Under the pieces are notes generated by a model, which had not been told where the DNA came from, made no database searches, and saw only the letters and a list, made by a program, of their open reading frames with translations. Shown here one piece after another: positions 16,220-21,986 of a stretch of 64,000 nt of DNA. Position numbers and translations under genes: made by a program. This DNA is from a virus, in the IMG/VR virus record IMGVR_UViG_3300005613_003484, positions 1-64,000 of that record; one strand, given 5' to 3'. The stretch's first letter is position 1; each line of letters begins with the position of its first letter.

Positions 16220-16246
16220 ATTATAATCGATAATATTTTAGGTCAA
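16220..16246 (-). promoter_or_regulatory. Weak early promoter candidate
   Basis: TTGACC (16246-16241), 15 bases, TATAAT (16225-16220). Spacing is short, so activity is uncertain. Confidence 0.4.
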
Positions 16247-16263
16247 AATTATGTTATGAAATC

Positions 16264-16635
16264 TTAATATCCGTGATTCATAATTGTTTTTGTATACTTT
16301 CTTAATATTTCACCAGCTCTTGAATTTGCTTCATTTTCACATTCACTTCCAGTTTCTCCGCTCATTTCTTTGCCACTTTGTTTTTGTTGATAATGAACTA
16401 GTTCATGAGCAATAGTTCTACAAACATCTAATGGATGTCTTTTTGCGATTTGGATTTTAATTTCATCCGTACCAAGATTAAAACAACCAAATGTTTTATT
16501 ATCTACAGAAAACTGTGGATCATCTATGACAGTAATTTTTGGTAAGGTAGATAAATTAAGTTCGTCTTTAACAAAGTCCATGAAATCTTTGACCTGGACT
16601 TTTTTTGATTCACATAGAAACTCTTTAAATTTCAT
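16264..16635 (-). CDS. Zinc metallopeptidase with capsid-targeting-like N-terminus
   Basis: 123 residues. The zinc motif is His77-Glu78-x-x-His81 in TIAHELVHYQQ, with a likely third ligand Glu102 in ENEANSRAG, as in gluzincin or SprT-like peptidases. The N-terminus MKFKEFLCES resembles T4 internal-protein targeting peptides (MKTYQEFIAEA), with an L-C-E site for the gp21 prohead protease. A late promoter lies 13-20 bases upstream, unlike the early genes around it. I infer a peptidase packaged in the head and injected with the DNA. Confidence 0.7.
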   Translation of the reverse strand: MKFKEFLCESKKVQVKDFMDFVKDELNLSTLPKITVIDDPQFSVDNKTFGCFNLGTDEIKIQIAKRHPLDVCRTIAHELVHYQQKQSGKEMSGETGSECENEANSRAGEILRKYTKTIMNHGY

Positions 16636-16647
16636 GAGTTTTTTATA

Positions 16648-16655
16648 TATTTATA
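16648..16655 (-). promoter_or_regulatory. Late promoter TATAAATA
   Basis: Minus-strand TATAAATA 13 bases before the metallopeptidase start. Confidence 0.7.
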
Positions 16656-16672
16656 GATTATATTTTTAAATC

Positions 16673-16933
16673 TTATCTAACTTCAAAATCTAATTTACGA
16701 ACTTTCCTATTTCTTCTCTGTTCTTGCCACATAATATCTTCATTTGTAAGGAATTTTTTACATTTATTTTTTTCATATCCAGAGTTTAACATAACTATTT
16801 GCCCTAAGTCAACAGCAGATATTTTATCTCCATTTATGGTTGCCATGTTGGGACAACCGCAACTTATTGTTTTACTAAGATGTCCTTCTATTTCCTTCCC
16901 GCAGGATCGACATCTAATTTTTATATTTTCCAT
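16673..16933 (-). CDS. Zinc-ribbon-like small protein
   Basis: 86 residues. Two Cys pairs near the N-terminus (RCRSCGKEIEG at about 7-17 and ISCGCPNM at about 23-30) look like a zinc ribbon. The C-terminus is basic (QEQRRNRKVRKLDFEVR). It may bind DNA, RNA or a protein; function unknown. A late promoter overlaps the 3' flank of the upstream tRNA gene. Confidence 0.7.
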   Translation of the reverse strand: MENIKIRCRSCGKEIEGHLSKTISCGCPNMATINGDKISAVDLGQIVMLNSGYEKNKCKKFLTNEDIMWQEQRRNRKVRKLDFEVR

Positions 16934-16964
16934 TTTATATTAAAGTATACCCATTCATTTTTTA

Positions 16965-16972
16965 TATTTATA
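16965..16972 (-). promoter_or_regulatory. Late promoter TATAAATA
   Basis: Minus-strand TATAAATA directly after the last base of the tRNA-Val gene and 32 bases before the zinc-ribbon gene. Confidence 0.65.
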
Positions 16973-16973
16973 A

Positions 16974-17046
16974 TGCCCGATACAGGTTCCGCCCCTGTCA
17001 ATGCCACTTTGTAAGAGTGGTCTCTTCACTAGCTGAGTCATCGGGC
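16974..17046 (-). tRNA. tRNA-Val(UAC) with unusual T-loop
   Basis: Acceptor GCCCGAT/ATCGGGC with A73, anticodon arm CCACT-CTTACAA-AGTGG giving anticodon UAC (Val, GUA codons), and T-stem ACAGG/CCTGT. The anticodon loop equals that of E. coli tRNA-Val. The T-loop reads GGCGGAA instead of the usual TTCRAxx, the D-stem has only three good pairs, and position 8 is not T. It is either an atypical functional tRNA or a decaying one. No CCA is encoded. Confidence 0.65.
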
Positions 17047-17055
17047 AAAAAGACA

Positions 17056-17217
17056 TTAATTGTCTAAAAGATACTCAACAGTATTTGCAATATCGGACAT
17101 TGCAACGCGAAGTTCAGATTGTTGTCCCGATTCCATTTTATAAGGATCTGATTGCTCATCACAAAGAGTCCATCTCCATTGTTTATTATGCTCAGAAAAC
17201 CACAAATTTATTTTCAT
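17056..17217 (-). CDS. Small conserved-looking protein, 53 residues
   Basis: ATG at 17217. The product begins MKINLWFSEHNKQWRWTLCD and ends ANTVEYLLDN. Tryptophan-rich N-terminus and a helical C-terminus; no known domain. Its start lies four bases after the stop of the 52-residue gene at 17221-17379, so the two are likely one early operon. Confidence 0.65.
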   Translation of the reverse strand: MKINLWFSEHNKQWRWTLCDEQSDPYKMESGQQSELRVAMSDIANTVEYLLDN

Positions 17218-17220
17218 AAT

Positions 17221-17379
17221 TCAAAATGTTTCATATTTAGAGTGATCAATTTTAATCCAATTCAGAAGAGCATAATATTCAACAAGTTCTTCTGCATCTT
17301 TTTGCGAATCAAGGTGATTCATATAAAACTCAATTGCCTTGATTGCATTTTGACGATCTTTTTGAGAAAGTAAAGACAT
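17221..17379 (-). CDS. Small early protein, 52 residues
   Basis: Start chosen at the ATG at 17379 (MSLLSQKDRQNAIKAIEFYM); longer versions would run into the promoter. Mostly helical with charged residues, no motif. A consensus early promoter lies upstream, so it should be among the first genes expressed. Confidence 0.65.
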   Translation of the reverse strand: MSLLSQKDRQNAIKAIEFYMNHLDSQKDAEELVEYYALLNWIKIDHSKYETF

Positions 17380-17407
17380 TACATTCAATATAAAAATTTG
17401 CAGTATT

Positions 17408-17446
17408 ATTATACTACAAAAAGAAAGAGGTGTCAAGCACCTCTTT
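17408..17446 (-). promoter_or_regulatory. Fused terminator hairpin and early promoter
   Basis: Stem AAAGAGGTG/CACCTCTTT (17424-17446, 5-base loop) followed by CTTTTT forms a terminator on the minus strand. The same bases carry TTGACA (17436-17431), and 17 bases later TATAAT (17413-17408). The -35 box spans the loop and stem, and the T tract is the promoter spacer. Confidence 0.82.
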
Positions 17447-17473
17447 AACATATTATTTAGATTTTAAGACATA

Positions 17474-17490
17474 ATCGGAATAAATCCGAT
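17474..17490 (-). terminator. Small hairpin after the porin gene
   Basis: Stem ATCGGA/TCCGAT with a 5-base loop, seven bases after the porin stop codon. It has no T run; the stronger terminator is the hairpin at 17424-17446. Confidence 0.4.
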
Positions 17491-17496
17491 CATCCA

Positions 17497-18318
17497 TCAA
17501 AATTTGAATCCAGCACCGACAGTACCAACAAGAGAGTAGTTATCTACACTATTGTCACCAAAGGGGAACTTCACATTTGCAAAGGCAACGAAGTTCTTAC
17601 TGACACTGACCTCAGTACCAACAACACCATAACCACTAGTATTCTCACCATACATGTTGTAGGTATTATCAGCACCACCAATTGCACCACCGACACCAGC
17701 ACCAGCAAAAACGTTCCAGGAAGCAACCTTAGAACCATCACTCAGAGTACGACGACCAACAGGGAAATCAATCGTTGCAGCACCACCCAGAGTGGTTTGA
17801 TTATTATCCATAAATGACAGTTCAGGGCGCAGAGAAACTGCAACATTATTGTCCCACTCATAAAGACGAGCACGACCAGTCAGAGTAGCACCAGCAGCGT
17901 AGTCATTACCCTCAGGATTACCATCGGTAGAATAACCACTGAATGCAAGACCAGCATAATTACCAACTCCAAGTTCACGGCGCTCGGCAGCAACTTCAAG
18001 AGCAGTCAGCCTCGGACCATACTCAGCACGAAGAGCAGCAGCAAGAGCGGCATCAGCAGCAGTATAAAACTCAACAATGTTGGAGAGACAATGATTTGTA
18101 AGTGCGGCCATTTGAGCACGAGTGGCTGGTTCACCAGGACGGAAGGTTCCATCAGGAAACCCTTCAGCACAACCATAACGCTCCTTCAGGTTTAGAATTG
18201 CCTGATAAGCCCAATTGGTAGGTTGCACATCAGGAAACTGTCCCTGTGGCGTTGCCATAGCAGGAGCAGCAAATGAAGTGGCAGCAACAGCACCAGCAAC
18301 AATAGAACGAAGTTTCAT
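17497..18318 (-). CDS. SLH-domain outer-membrane porin-like protein
   Basis: 273 residues. Signal peptide at 1-22 (ends APAMA), then an S-layer homology domain at about 27-85 (FPDVQPTNWAYQAILNLKER, FPDGTFRPGEPATRAQMAAL), a short helical linker, and a C-terminal part with alternating hydrophobic residues ending in Phe (VGTVGAGFKF), typical of an outer-membrane beta-barrel. Cyanobacterial porins have this order (SLH then barrel), but they are usually about twice as long. The gene is GC-richer than its neighbours, which suggests host origin. A role in altering the host envelope is possible. Confidence 0.8.
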   Translation of the reverse strand: MKLRSIVAGAVAATSFAAPAMATPQGQFPDVQPTNWAYQAILNLKERYGCAEGFPDGTFRPGEPATRAQMAALTNHCLSNIVEFYTAADAALAAALRAEYGPRLTALEVAAERRELGVGNYAGLAFSGYSTDGNPEGNDYAAGATLTGRARLYEWDNNVAVSLRPELSFMDNNQTTLGGAATIDFPVGRRTLSDGSKVASWNVFAGAGVGGAIGGADNTYNMYGENTSGYGVVGTEVSVSKNFVAFANVKFPFGDNSVDNYSLVGTVGAGFKF

Positions 18319-18345
18319 ACGTTAAGAAAAATTAACTACAGGACG

Positions 18346-18353
18346 TATTTATG
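18346..18353 (-). promoter_or_regulatory. Late-like promoter CATAAATA
   Basis: One mismatch to TATAAATA, 28 bases before the porin start. No better promoter is visible there. Confidence 0.45.
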
Positions 18354-18387
18354 TATTCCCCATCACATTTTCTTAATGTTTGGGGAA

Positions 18388-18458
18388 AGCGGATGGTGGG
18401 AATCGAACCCACAACCTCTGCTTGGAAGGCAGACGTTTTACCATTAAACTACACCCGC
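18388..18458 (-). tRNA. tRNA-Gly(UCC)
   Basis: 71 bases with a full cloverleaf: acceptor GCGGGTG/CATCCGC with U73 (typical for Gly), anticodon arm around CTTCCAA giving UCC for GGA codons, and T-loop GTTCGATTC. No CCA end is encoded. Confidence 0.95.
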
Positions 18459-18474
18459 ACAATATATAGGAAGG

Positions 18475-18569
18475 ACGCCGAGAGTGCCCTCGGCGTACCA
18501 GGCACTTGGTTTGTTTCGGATATGATGATCCCGAAACATATGATAGAATCGGATATTTCCGACCCTATC
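18475..18569 (-). ncRNA. Three tandem stem-loops between two tRNA genes
   Basis: On the minus strand: stem 18569-18542 (12 pairs, AATA loop, two G-U pairs that exist only on this strand), stem 18537-18513 (GTTTCGG/CCGAAAC) and stem 18496-18475 (ACGCCGAG/CTCGGCGT). None is followed by a T tract. The stretch is GC-richer than its surroundings and has no open frame of note. It may be a structured RNA or a set of processing signals between tRNA-Arg and tRNA-Gly. Confidence 0.55.
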
Positions 18570-18571
18570 AA

Positions 18572-18645
18572 CGCCTCAGGTTGGGATCGAACCAACGACC
18601 GATCGCTTAGAAGGCGATTGCTCTATTCCGCTGAGCTACTGAGGC
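18572..18645 (-). tRNA. tRNA-Arg(UCU)
   Basis: 74 bases: acceptor GCCTCAG/CTGAGGC with G73, D-arm TAGCTCAGCGGAATAGAGC, anticodon loop CTTCTAA giving UCU for AGA codons, T-loop GTTCGATCC. No CCA end is encoded. Confidence 0.95.
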
Positions 18646-18659
18646 ATGTGGTTATTATA

Positions 18660-19034
18660 TCACTCCTTAGGACAGTCGTCAATCCAAGGAGCACATAATC
18701 TCATAGGACCTCCAAGAAGTGAATCACCGGGTTCTTCAATGAATCTCGGTTCTGGTATTTTAACCTCTCCTGTGTCTCCTGTCAAGCCCTCATACTCACG
18801 AATTGCTTTATCTACAGTTCGTTCGACTTTCCTTTCGACAATACCAGGATCTTTTTGTAGTTCTGGTATGAGAGGACTGTCTGGATCAAAGTATAGAATC
18901 GCTTCATACACAACATCCCAGACTTTTGCTTCTTCAACTTTGAAAATTCCGGCAAGAGCAGCAACTAATAAAGTTAAGATTATAATAGTCTTTAGTGATG
19001 CTTTCTTCTTACCGAAATGAAAATTAAATTTCAT
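18660..19034 (-). CDS. Single-pass membrane protein, unknown function
   Basis: 124 residues with an N-terminal anchor (TIIILTLLVAALAGIF at about 16-31) after a basic start, then a soluble part with a Pro-rich end (KIPEPRFIEEP) and two Cys. An inner-membrane protein next to the RlpA-like gene could belong to envelope remodelling or a spanin system; this is only inferred from position. Its ribosome site GGGGAG is paired in a hairpin against the start codon. Confidence 0.65.
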   Translation of the reverse strand: MKFNFHFGKKKASLKTIIILTLLVAALAGIFKVEEAKVWDVVYEAILYFDPDSPLIPELQKDPGIVERKVERTVDKAIREYEGLTGDTGEVKIPEPRFIEEPGDSLLGGPMRLCAPWIDDCPKE

Positions 19035-19052
19035 GGGGAGAATTCACTCCCC
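19035..19052 (-). promoter_or_regulatory. Hairpin hiding the ribosome site of the membrane protein
   Basis: GGGGAG, 6-base loop, CTCCCC, then directly ATG at 19034. The first arm is the only Shine-Dalgarno sequence, so the fold would block initiation until it opens. Confidence 0.55.
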
Positions 19053-19062
19053 ACTATTTAGT

Positions 19063-19425
19063 TCAGACTCTTGAATAACAAACCCTTACATGTCCTTGTG
19101 ATGGACTTGCGATAGAAGAGAATGCACCATAAGAAAGATCAAGATCTCGACCTCCAACATATGGTCCTCGGTCATTTACCCGAACAATCACCGATCTGCC
19201 ATTTGACTGATTCGTCACTTTCAGTCTGGTCCCAAATGGTAGCCAACGATGTGCCACCGAATTACCATATGCATTGTAGGTTTCACCATTGGCAGTTGTT
19301 CTGCCATGATAACCATCACCTACTCCATAATGTGATGCGGAAGTACATCCGCTTGATGCCTTTGCCTCTGGGGTTACAAATCCCAGTGCTGCAATGGCGA
19401 AAAGGAAAGTTGAAAATAAACGCAC
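19063..19425 (-). CDS. RlpA-like double-psi barrel protein
   Basis: 120 residues from the GTG at 19425. Residues 1-23 form a signal peptide (RLFSTFLFAIAALGF, then PEAKA). The rest is the RlpA domain: ASHYGVGDGYHGRTTANGE, then LPFGTRLKVTNQSNGRSVIV and RVNDRGPYVGGRDLDLSYGA, with the D-R-G-P catalytic-type motif. RlpA proteins bind or cut peptidoglycan glycan strands. There is no clear ribosome site; a GTG at 19506 gives a longer frame but would place a structured leader inside the coding region. Confidence 0.8.
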   Translation of the reverse strand: MRLFSTFLFAIAALGFVTPEAKASSGCTSASHYGVGDGYHGRTTANGETYNAYGNSVAHRWLPFGTRLKVTNQSNGRSVIVRVNDRGPYVGGRDLDLSYGAFSSIASPSQGHVRVCYSRV

Positions 19426-19520
19426 TAAATTAAATTGAACTCTACATCCGTCTAGGAAAAGCGCACTTCCCCGTCTCAGGGGCAGATCCCACGGCTCTGA
19501 AGTCACGTCAAAATCGCATG
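19426..19520 (-). promoter_or_regulatory. GC-rich structured leader of the RlpA-like gene
   Basis: About 95 bases between the promoter and the GTG start, with possible pairings CCCC/GGGG (6-base loop), ACTTC/GAAGT and CCGT/ACGG that could nest or form a pseudoknot. It does not match any riboswitch I can name. A mini-frame ATG-CGA-TTT-TGA lies at its start. Confidence 0.35.
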
Positions 19521-19528
19521 ACCATCAA

Positions 19529-19557
19529 ATTATAAGTGAGTATTTATACCTTGTCAA
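19529..19557 (-). promoter_or_regulatory. Overlapping early and late promoters
   Basis: TTGACA (19557-19552), 17 bases, TATAAT (19534-19529) is a consensus early promoter. Its spacer contains TATAAATA (19548-19541), a late promoter. The gene behind it could be on throughout infection. The -35 box overlaps the stop of the GIY-YIG gene. Confidence 0.8.
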
Positions 19558-19991
19558 CCCTTAAAGTAATCTTTACGGTAGTACCGTCCCAAAATATTTG
19601 AATTGTAGAACGCAGGAATCCCATCGTCAAGGGCTTCCGTGAGCACATTATTCAAAAATAACTGACGTGTTTCCTCATAATTCACACGTCCAGGAGTCTC
19701 ATGCAAAGAAAGAATCTCTCTCTTGAAATTTTCCTTTCCGTACTTTGCAATATCTTCCTTTAATTCTGGACAAGATCCATAATAATTTTTCCAGTCGCTT
19801 TCTGTTGTAACTCTTCGACTCTTTCCCTTTGGTTTCCTTTTCGACCAAAAGTACTTTCTCCCAACATATCGACGCTTGGTGGTCTTACAGGTAATACGGT
19901 AAACAAACCCATAGTAATCCCCAATATCAGAGCTCCCAAACGGATTCCCATAATAGATCCAGGGATTGTTATATTCTGTACTTTTAGACAC
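19554..19991 (-). CDS. GIY-YIG (SegE-like) endonuclease
   Basis: 145 residues. GFVYRITC followed by RRYVGRKYFWSKR fits the GIY-YIG core in the SegE-like variant; a Glu in RVNYEETRQLF may be the metal ligand, and an Asn (FYNSN) lies near the end. In T-even phages such free-standing genes are homing endonucleases that cut DNA lacking them. It is flanked by small early genes, with a GATAAATA motif upstream. Confidence 0.7.
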   Translation of the reverse strand: MSKSTEYNNPWIYYGNPFGSSDIGDYYGFVYRITCKTTKRRYVGRKYFWSKRKPKGKSRRVTTESDWKNYYGSCPELKEDIAKYGKENFKREILSLHETPGRVNYEETRQLFLNNVLTEALDDGIPAFYNSNILGRYYRKDYFKG

Positions 19992-20015
19992 TCATTCAGG
20001 AATTTATTTCCCTAA

Positions 20016-20023
20016 TATTTATC
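20016..20023 (-). promoter_or_regulatory. Late promoter variant GATAAATA
   Basis: The stop codon TGA of the upstream small gene forms the start of the motif (TGATAAATA). It lies 25 bases before the GIY-YIG gene. Confidence 0.5.
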
Positions 20024-20177
20024 AGTCTGGGTATCCATCATCATCATCAAAAATTTCATCGTAATCAGTATACTTATTTCTCATATATGAATCCGTATCA
20101 GAATAAATCTCTGACTCTAATTCCTCTAAGATTTGTCTTAGAGCACTTACTAAAACTTTAAGCTTAGCTCTATTCAT
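20022..20177 (-). CDS. Small acidic early protein, 51 residues
   Basis: Start at the ATG at 20177 after GGAGAAAAAG. Product MNRAKLKVLVSALRQILEEL then an acidic tail (DDDDGYPD). Helical N-terminus, no known domain. Its promoter is fused to the terminator of the upstream virion gene. Confidence 0.65.
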   Translation of the reverse strand: MNRAKLKVLVSALRQILEELESEIYSDTDSYMRNKYTDYDEIFDDDDGYPD

Positions 20178-20199
20178 CTTTTTCTCCTTTGACAAGCCG

Positions 20200-20236
20200 A
20201 TTCTACACAAAAAAGGGGGGGTATGTCAACCCCCCT
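20200..20236 (-). promoter_or_regulatory. Fused terminator hairpin and early promoter
   Basis: Stem AGGGGGG/CCCCCCT (20214-20236) followed by a T run on the minus strand is a terminator. TTGACA (20229-20224) lies in its loop, and TAGAAT (20205-20200) follows after 18 bases. Same design as at 17408-17446. Confidence 0.8.
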
Positions 20237-20241
20237 GAAAT

Positions 20242-21924
20242 TTAAGATCCTAAACTTCCTTTTTTATCACCCGAGTACCTTCCATATACAGCATCAATCA
20301 TTTTTTGTTCGGGAGTTCTAGTGTCAATAGGTTTTTTTCTTGCTGGTGGTTTTTTTCCCTGGTTTCTATATTCCCATGGATTAAAATATTGCTCACCATA
20401 CATTTCCTGAATTTCAAGAACTTGATCGGTGAGAATATCAATTGCCTCCTCATCCATCTCAGAAAGAATGTAAAGAGCTTCATCATGATCTTCTGCCTCA
20501 CCCATGACCTGTAGATATTCGATCATGGCCTCTTCTAATTGGCAGATATCAAGAATCTCATTGATCCACTCATCACTCATACCCTCAAGCATGTCAAAAG
20601 CGCCCTCTAAGGTGTCTGCGTACCCCTCAGAGAGGAGGAAGTCAATTAGTTGCTCAATGTCCTCCTTCATGCCGCTCTGGCGCATTCTGTCCTTATCTCT
20701 TACAGATGGTCTGTACTTATTCATTCTTGCCTTTTCAGCTTCTGGAGACTGATTAGCAGGACCAAGGACAGATTTGGCAGCTTTCTTCATTGTACGAAGA
20801 ATTCCCTCATCAACAGTCTCTTCACCCATAGACTTTAGAGTCTTTTGAATAACATCATATCCTGCCTGTCCTGGTTTTACTTTCTTGGCAAGTGCTTTAT
20901 TTGCTTTAGTCCAGGTTGCATAATCCTTTTCTGGATCACCAGTTTGTTTTTGTGGTGCTGGTTTTGCAGGTGCAGGTTTAGGTGCAGGAGCAGCAGTAGG
21001 TGCAGGTGCAGGAGGTGTGGTCTTACGTCTTTTTTCTTGTCTCTTTGCTTCTGCTTCTCTCTTCGCCGCCTCTTGTCTTGCTCTGTTTGCTTCAGCAGAC
21101 CTTTCATCAGATTTTTTCTGTGCTGCTTTTTCTTTTGCAATTTTTTCTCTTGCAATTCCACCTTCGCCATATCCGTAACCGGCAGCTACTCTAGCCCTTT
21201 CACCTTCTCTCGCTCGCTGAACATCTTTTGCAAGTTGATATCTATCTTGTGCAGCTTGAGTTGGTTTAACTTTTTGAGTTTTTCCAGTCTTCTTGTCTAG
21301 AGATACCCACTCACCACCCTTTTTAGCAAGAACGGTTTGCTCATCAATTTCTTCTACATATTCAAACTCTTCATAAGTTGGGATTTCATTCTTTTTCTTA
21401 TTGTTTGAAGGGGGTTCAGGAATTTTGTGTAGTGTTTCTCTTGTTTTCTTTCCAGCATATCCAGCCCATTTCTTCACTTTTCCACCAGTTAGATAATCAT
21501 CAAGAGCAGATCCTACTCCAGTTGCAACTCCATACTTGGCTGCCTTTCTTGCCATACTATGGAACTTTGGATTTTGCCAGACTTTCTTAGCGGCACTACT
21601 AACAGCAGTTCTAATACCCTCATCAAGTCTTGCATAGACAGCACCTTCAACGTATTGAAGTTTTGTATCAAAATTACCTTGCTCATTGATATAAGGTAAA
21701 GCAGTTTCACTTTCTAGTGCTTCTTCAAATCTCTCTACAAGTTTTCCAGCAGAAGCAGTGGAAACAAACTCATTTACATCAGATTCGGAATATCCCTCAC
21801 TGACCATATAAACACCAATGGTGTTTACAAGAGTTTTTTCAAACTCCTTAATTGCGTTATAATCTTCCGTCCCGACTTTACTATATGACTCAACGAGTCC
21901 CTTTAATTGATTGGAGGGTTGCAT
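20242..21924 (-). CDS. Large candidate head or virion protein with helical repeats
   Basis: 560 residues from the ATG at 21924. The N-terminus MQPSNQLKGLVESYSKVG has an L-V-E site near residue 12, like gp21 cleavage sites. Residues about 230-360 are low-complexity (Lys, Glu, Ala, Pro) with an APAPTAAPAPKPAPAKP tract. The C-terminal third carries two copies of a helical unit (FLLSEGYADTLEGAFDMLEG, then MGEAEDHDEALYILSEM), the first matching the end of the 281-residue protein at 961-1806. Late promoter upstream. No enzyme motif. Confidence 0.75.
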   Translation of the reverse strand: MQPSNQLKGLVESYSKVGTEDYNAIKEFEKTLVNTIGVYMVSEGYSESDVNEFVSTASAGKLVERFEEALESETALPYINEQGNFDTKLQYVEGAVYARLDEGIRTAVSSAAKKVWQNPKFHSMARKAAKYGVATGVGSALDDYLTGGKVKKWAGYAGKKTRETLHKIPEPPSNNKKKNEIPTYEEFEYVEEIDEQTVLAKKGGEWVSLDKKTGKTQKVKPTQAAQDRYQLAKDVQRAREGERARVAAGYGYGEGGIAREKIAKEKAAQKKSDERSAEANRARQEAAKREAEAKRQEKRRKTTPPAPAPTAAPAPKPAPAKPAPQKQTGDPEKDYATWTKANKALAKKVKPGQAGYDVIQKTLKSMGEETVDEGILRTMKKAAKSVLGPANQSPEAEKARMNKYRPSVRDKDRMRQSGMKEDIEQLIDFLLSEGYADTLEGAFDMLEGMSDEWINEILDICQLEEAMIEYLQVMGEAEDHDEALYILSEMDEEAIDILTDQVLEIQEMYGEQYFNPWEYRNQGKKPPARKKPIDTRTPEQKMIDAVYGRYSGDKKGSLGS

Positions 21925-21950
21925 CTTTTCAGTAAACTTTTTTCTAGATT

Positions 21951-21958
21951 TATTTATA
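21951..21958 (-). promoter_or_regulatory. Late promoter TATAAATA fused to a terminator
   Basis: TATAAATA starts at the end of the T run of the nrdB terminator. It drives the 560-residue virion candidate, 26 bases downstream. Confidence 0.8.
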
Positions 21959-21982
21959 AAAAAAGAGGGGCAGGTGCCCCTC
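21959..21982 (-). terminator. Terminator after nrdB
   Basis: Stem GAGGGGC-ACCT-GCCCCTC right after the nrdB stop codon, followed by a run of T on the minus strand. Confidence 0.88.
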
Positions 21983-21986
21983 TTAA

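Noticed and set aside
16974-17046. tRNA-Tyr(GUA) on the plus strand
   Set aside because: The plus strand also shows a hairpin with GTA in the loop, but D- and T-arms do not fit; the minus-strand Val reading has correct end stems and anticodon loop.
19426-19520. Glutamine (glnA) riboswitch in the RlpA leader
   Set aside because: A GACGG...AAGT stretch recalls it, but the conserved bases are not in the right order or spacing.
20845-21300. Long plus-strand open frame opposite the 560-residue protein
   Set aside because: It is a shadow of the low-complexity Lys/Glu/Ala coding region; composition is Phe/Ser/Cys-rich and no ribosome site is present.
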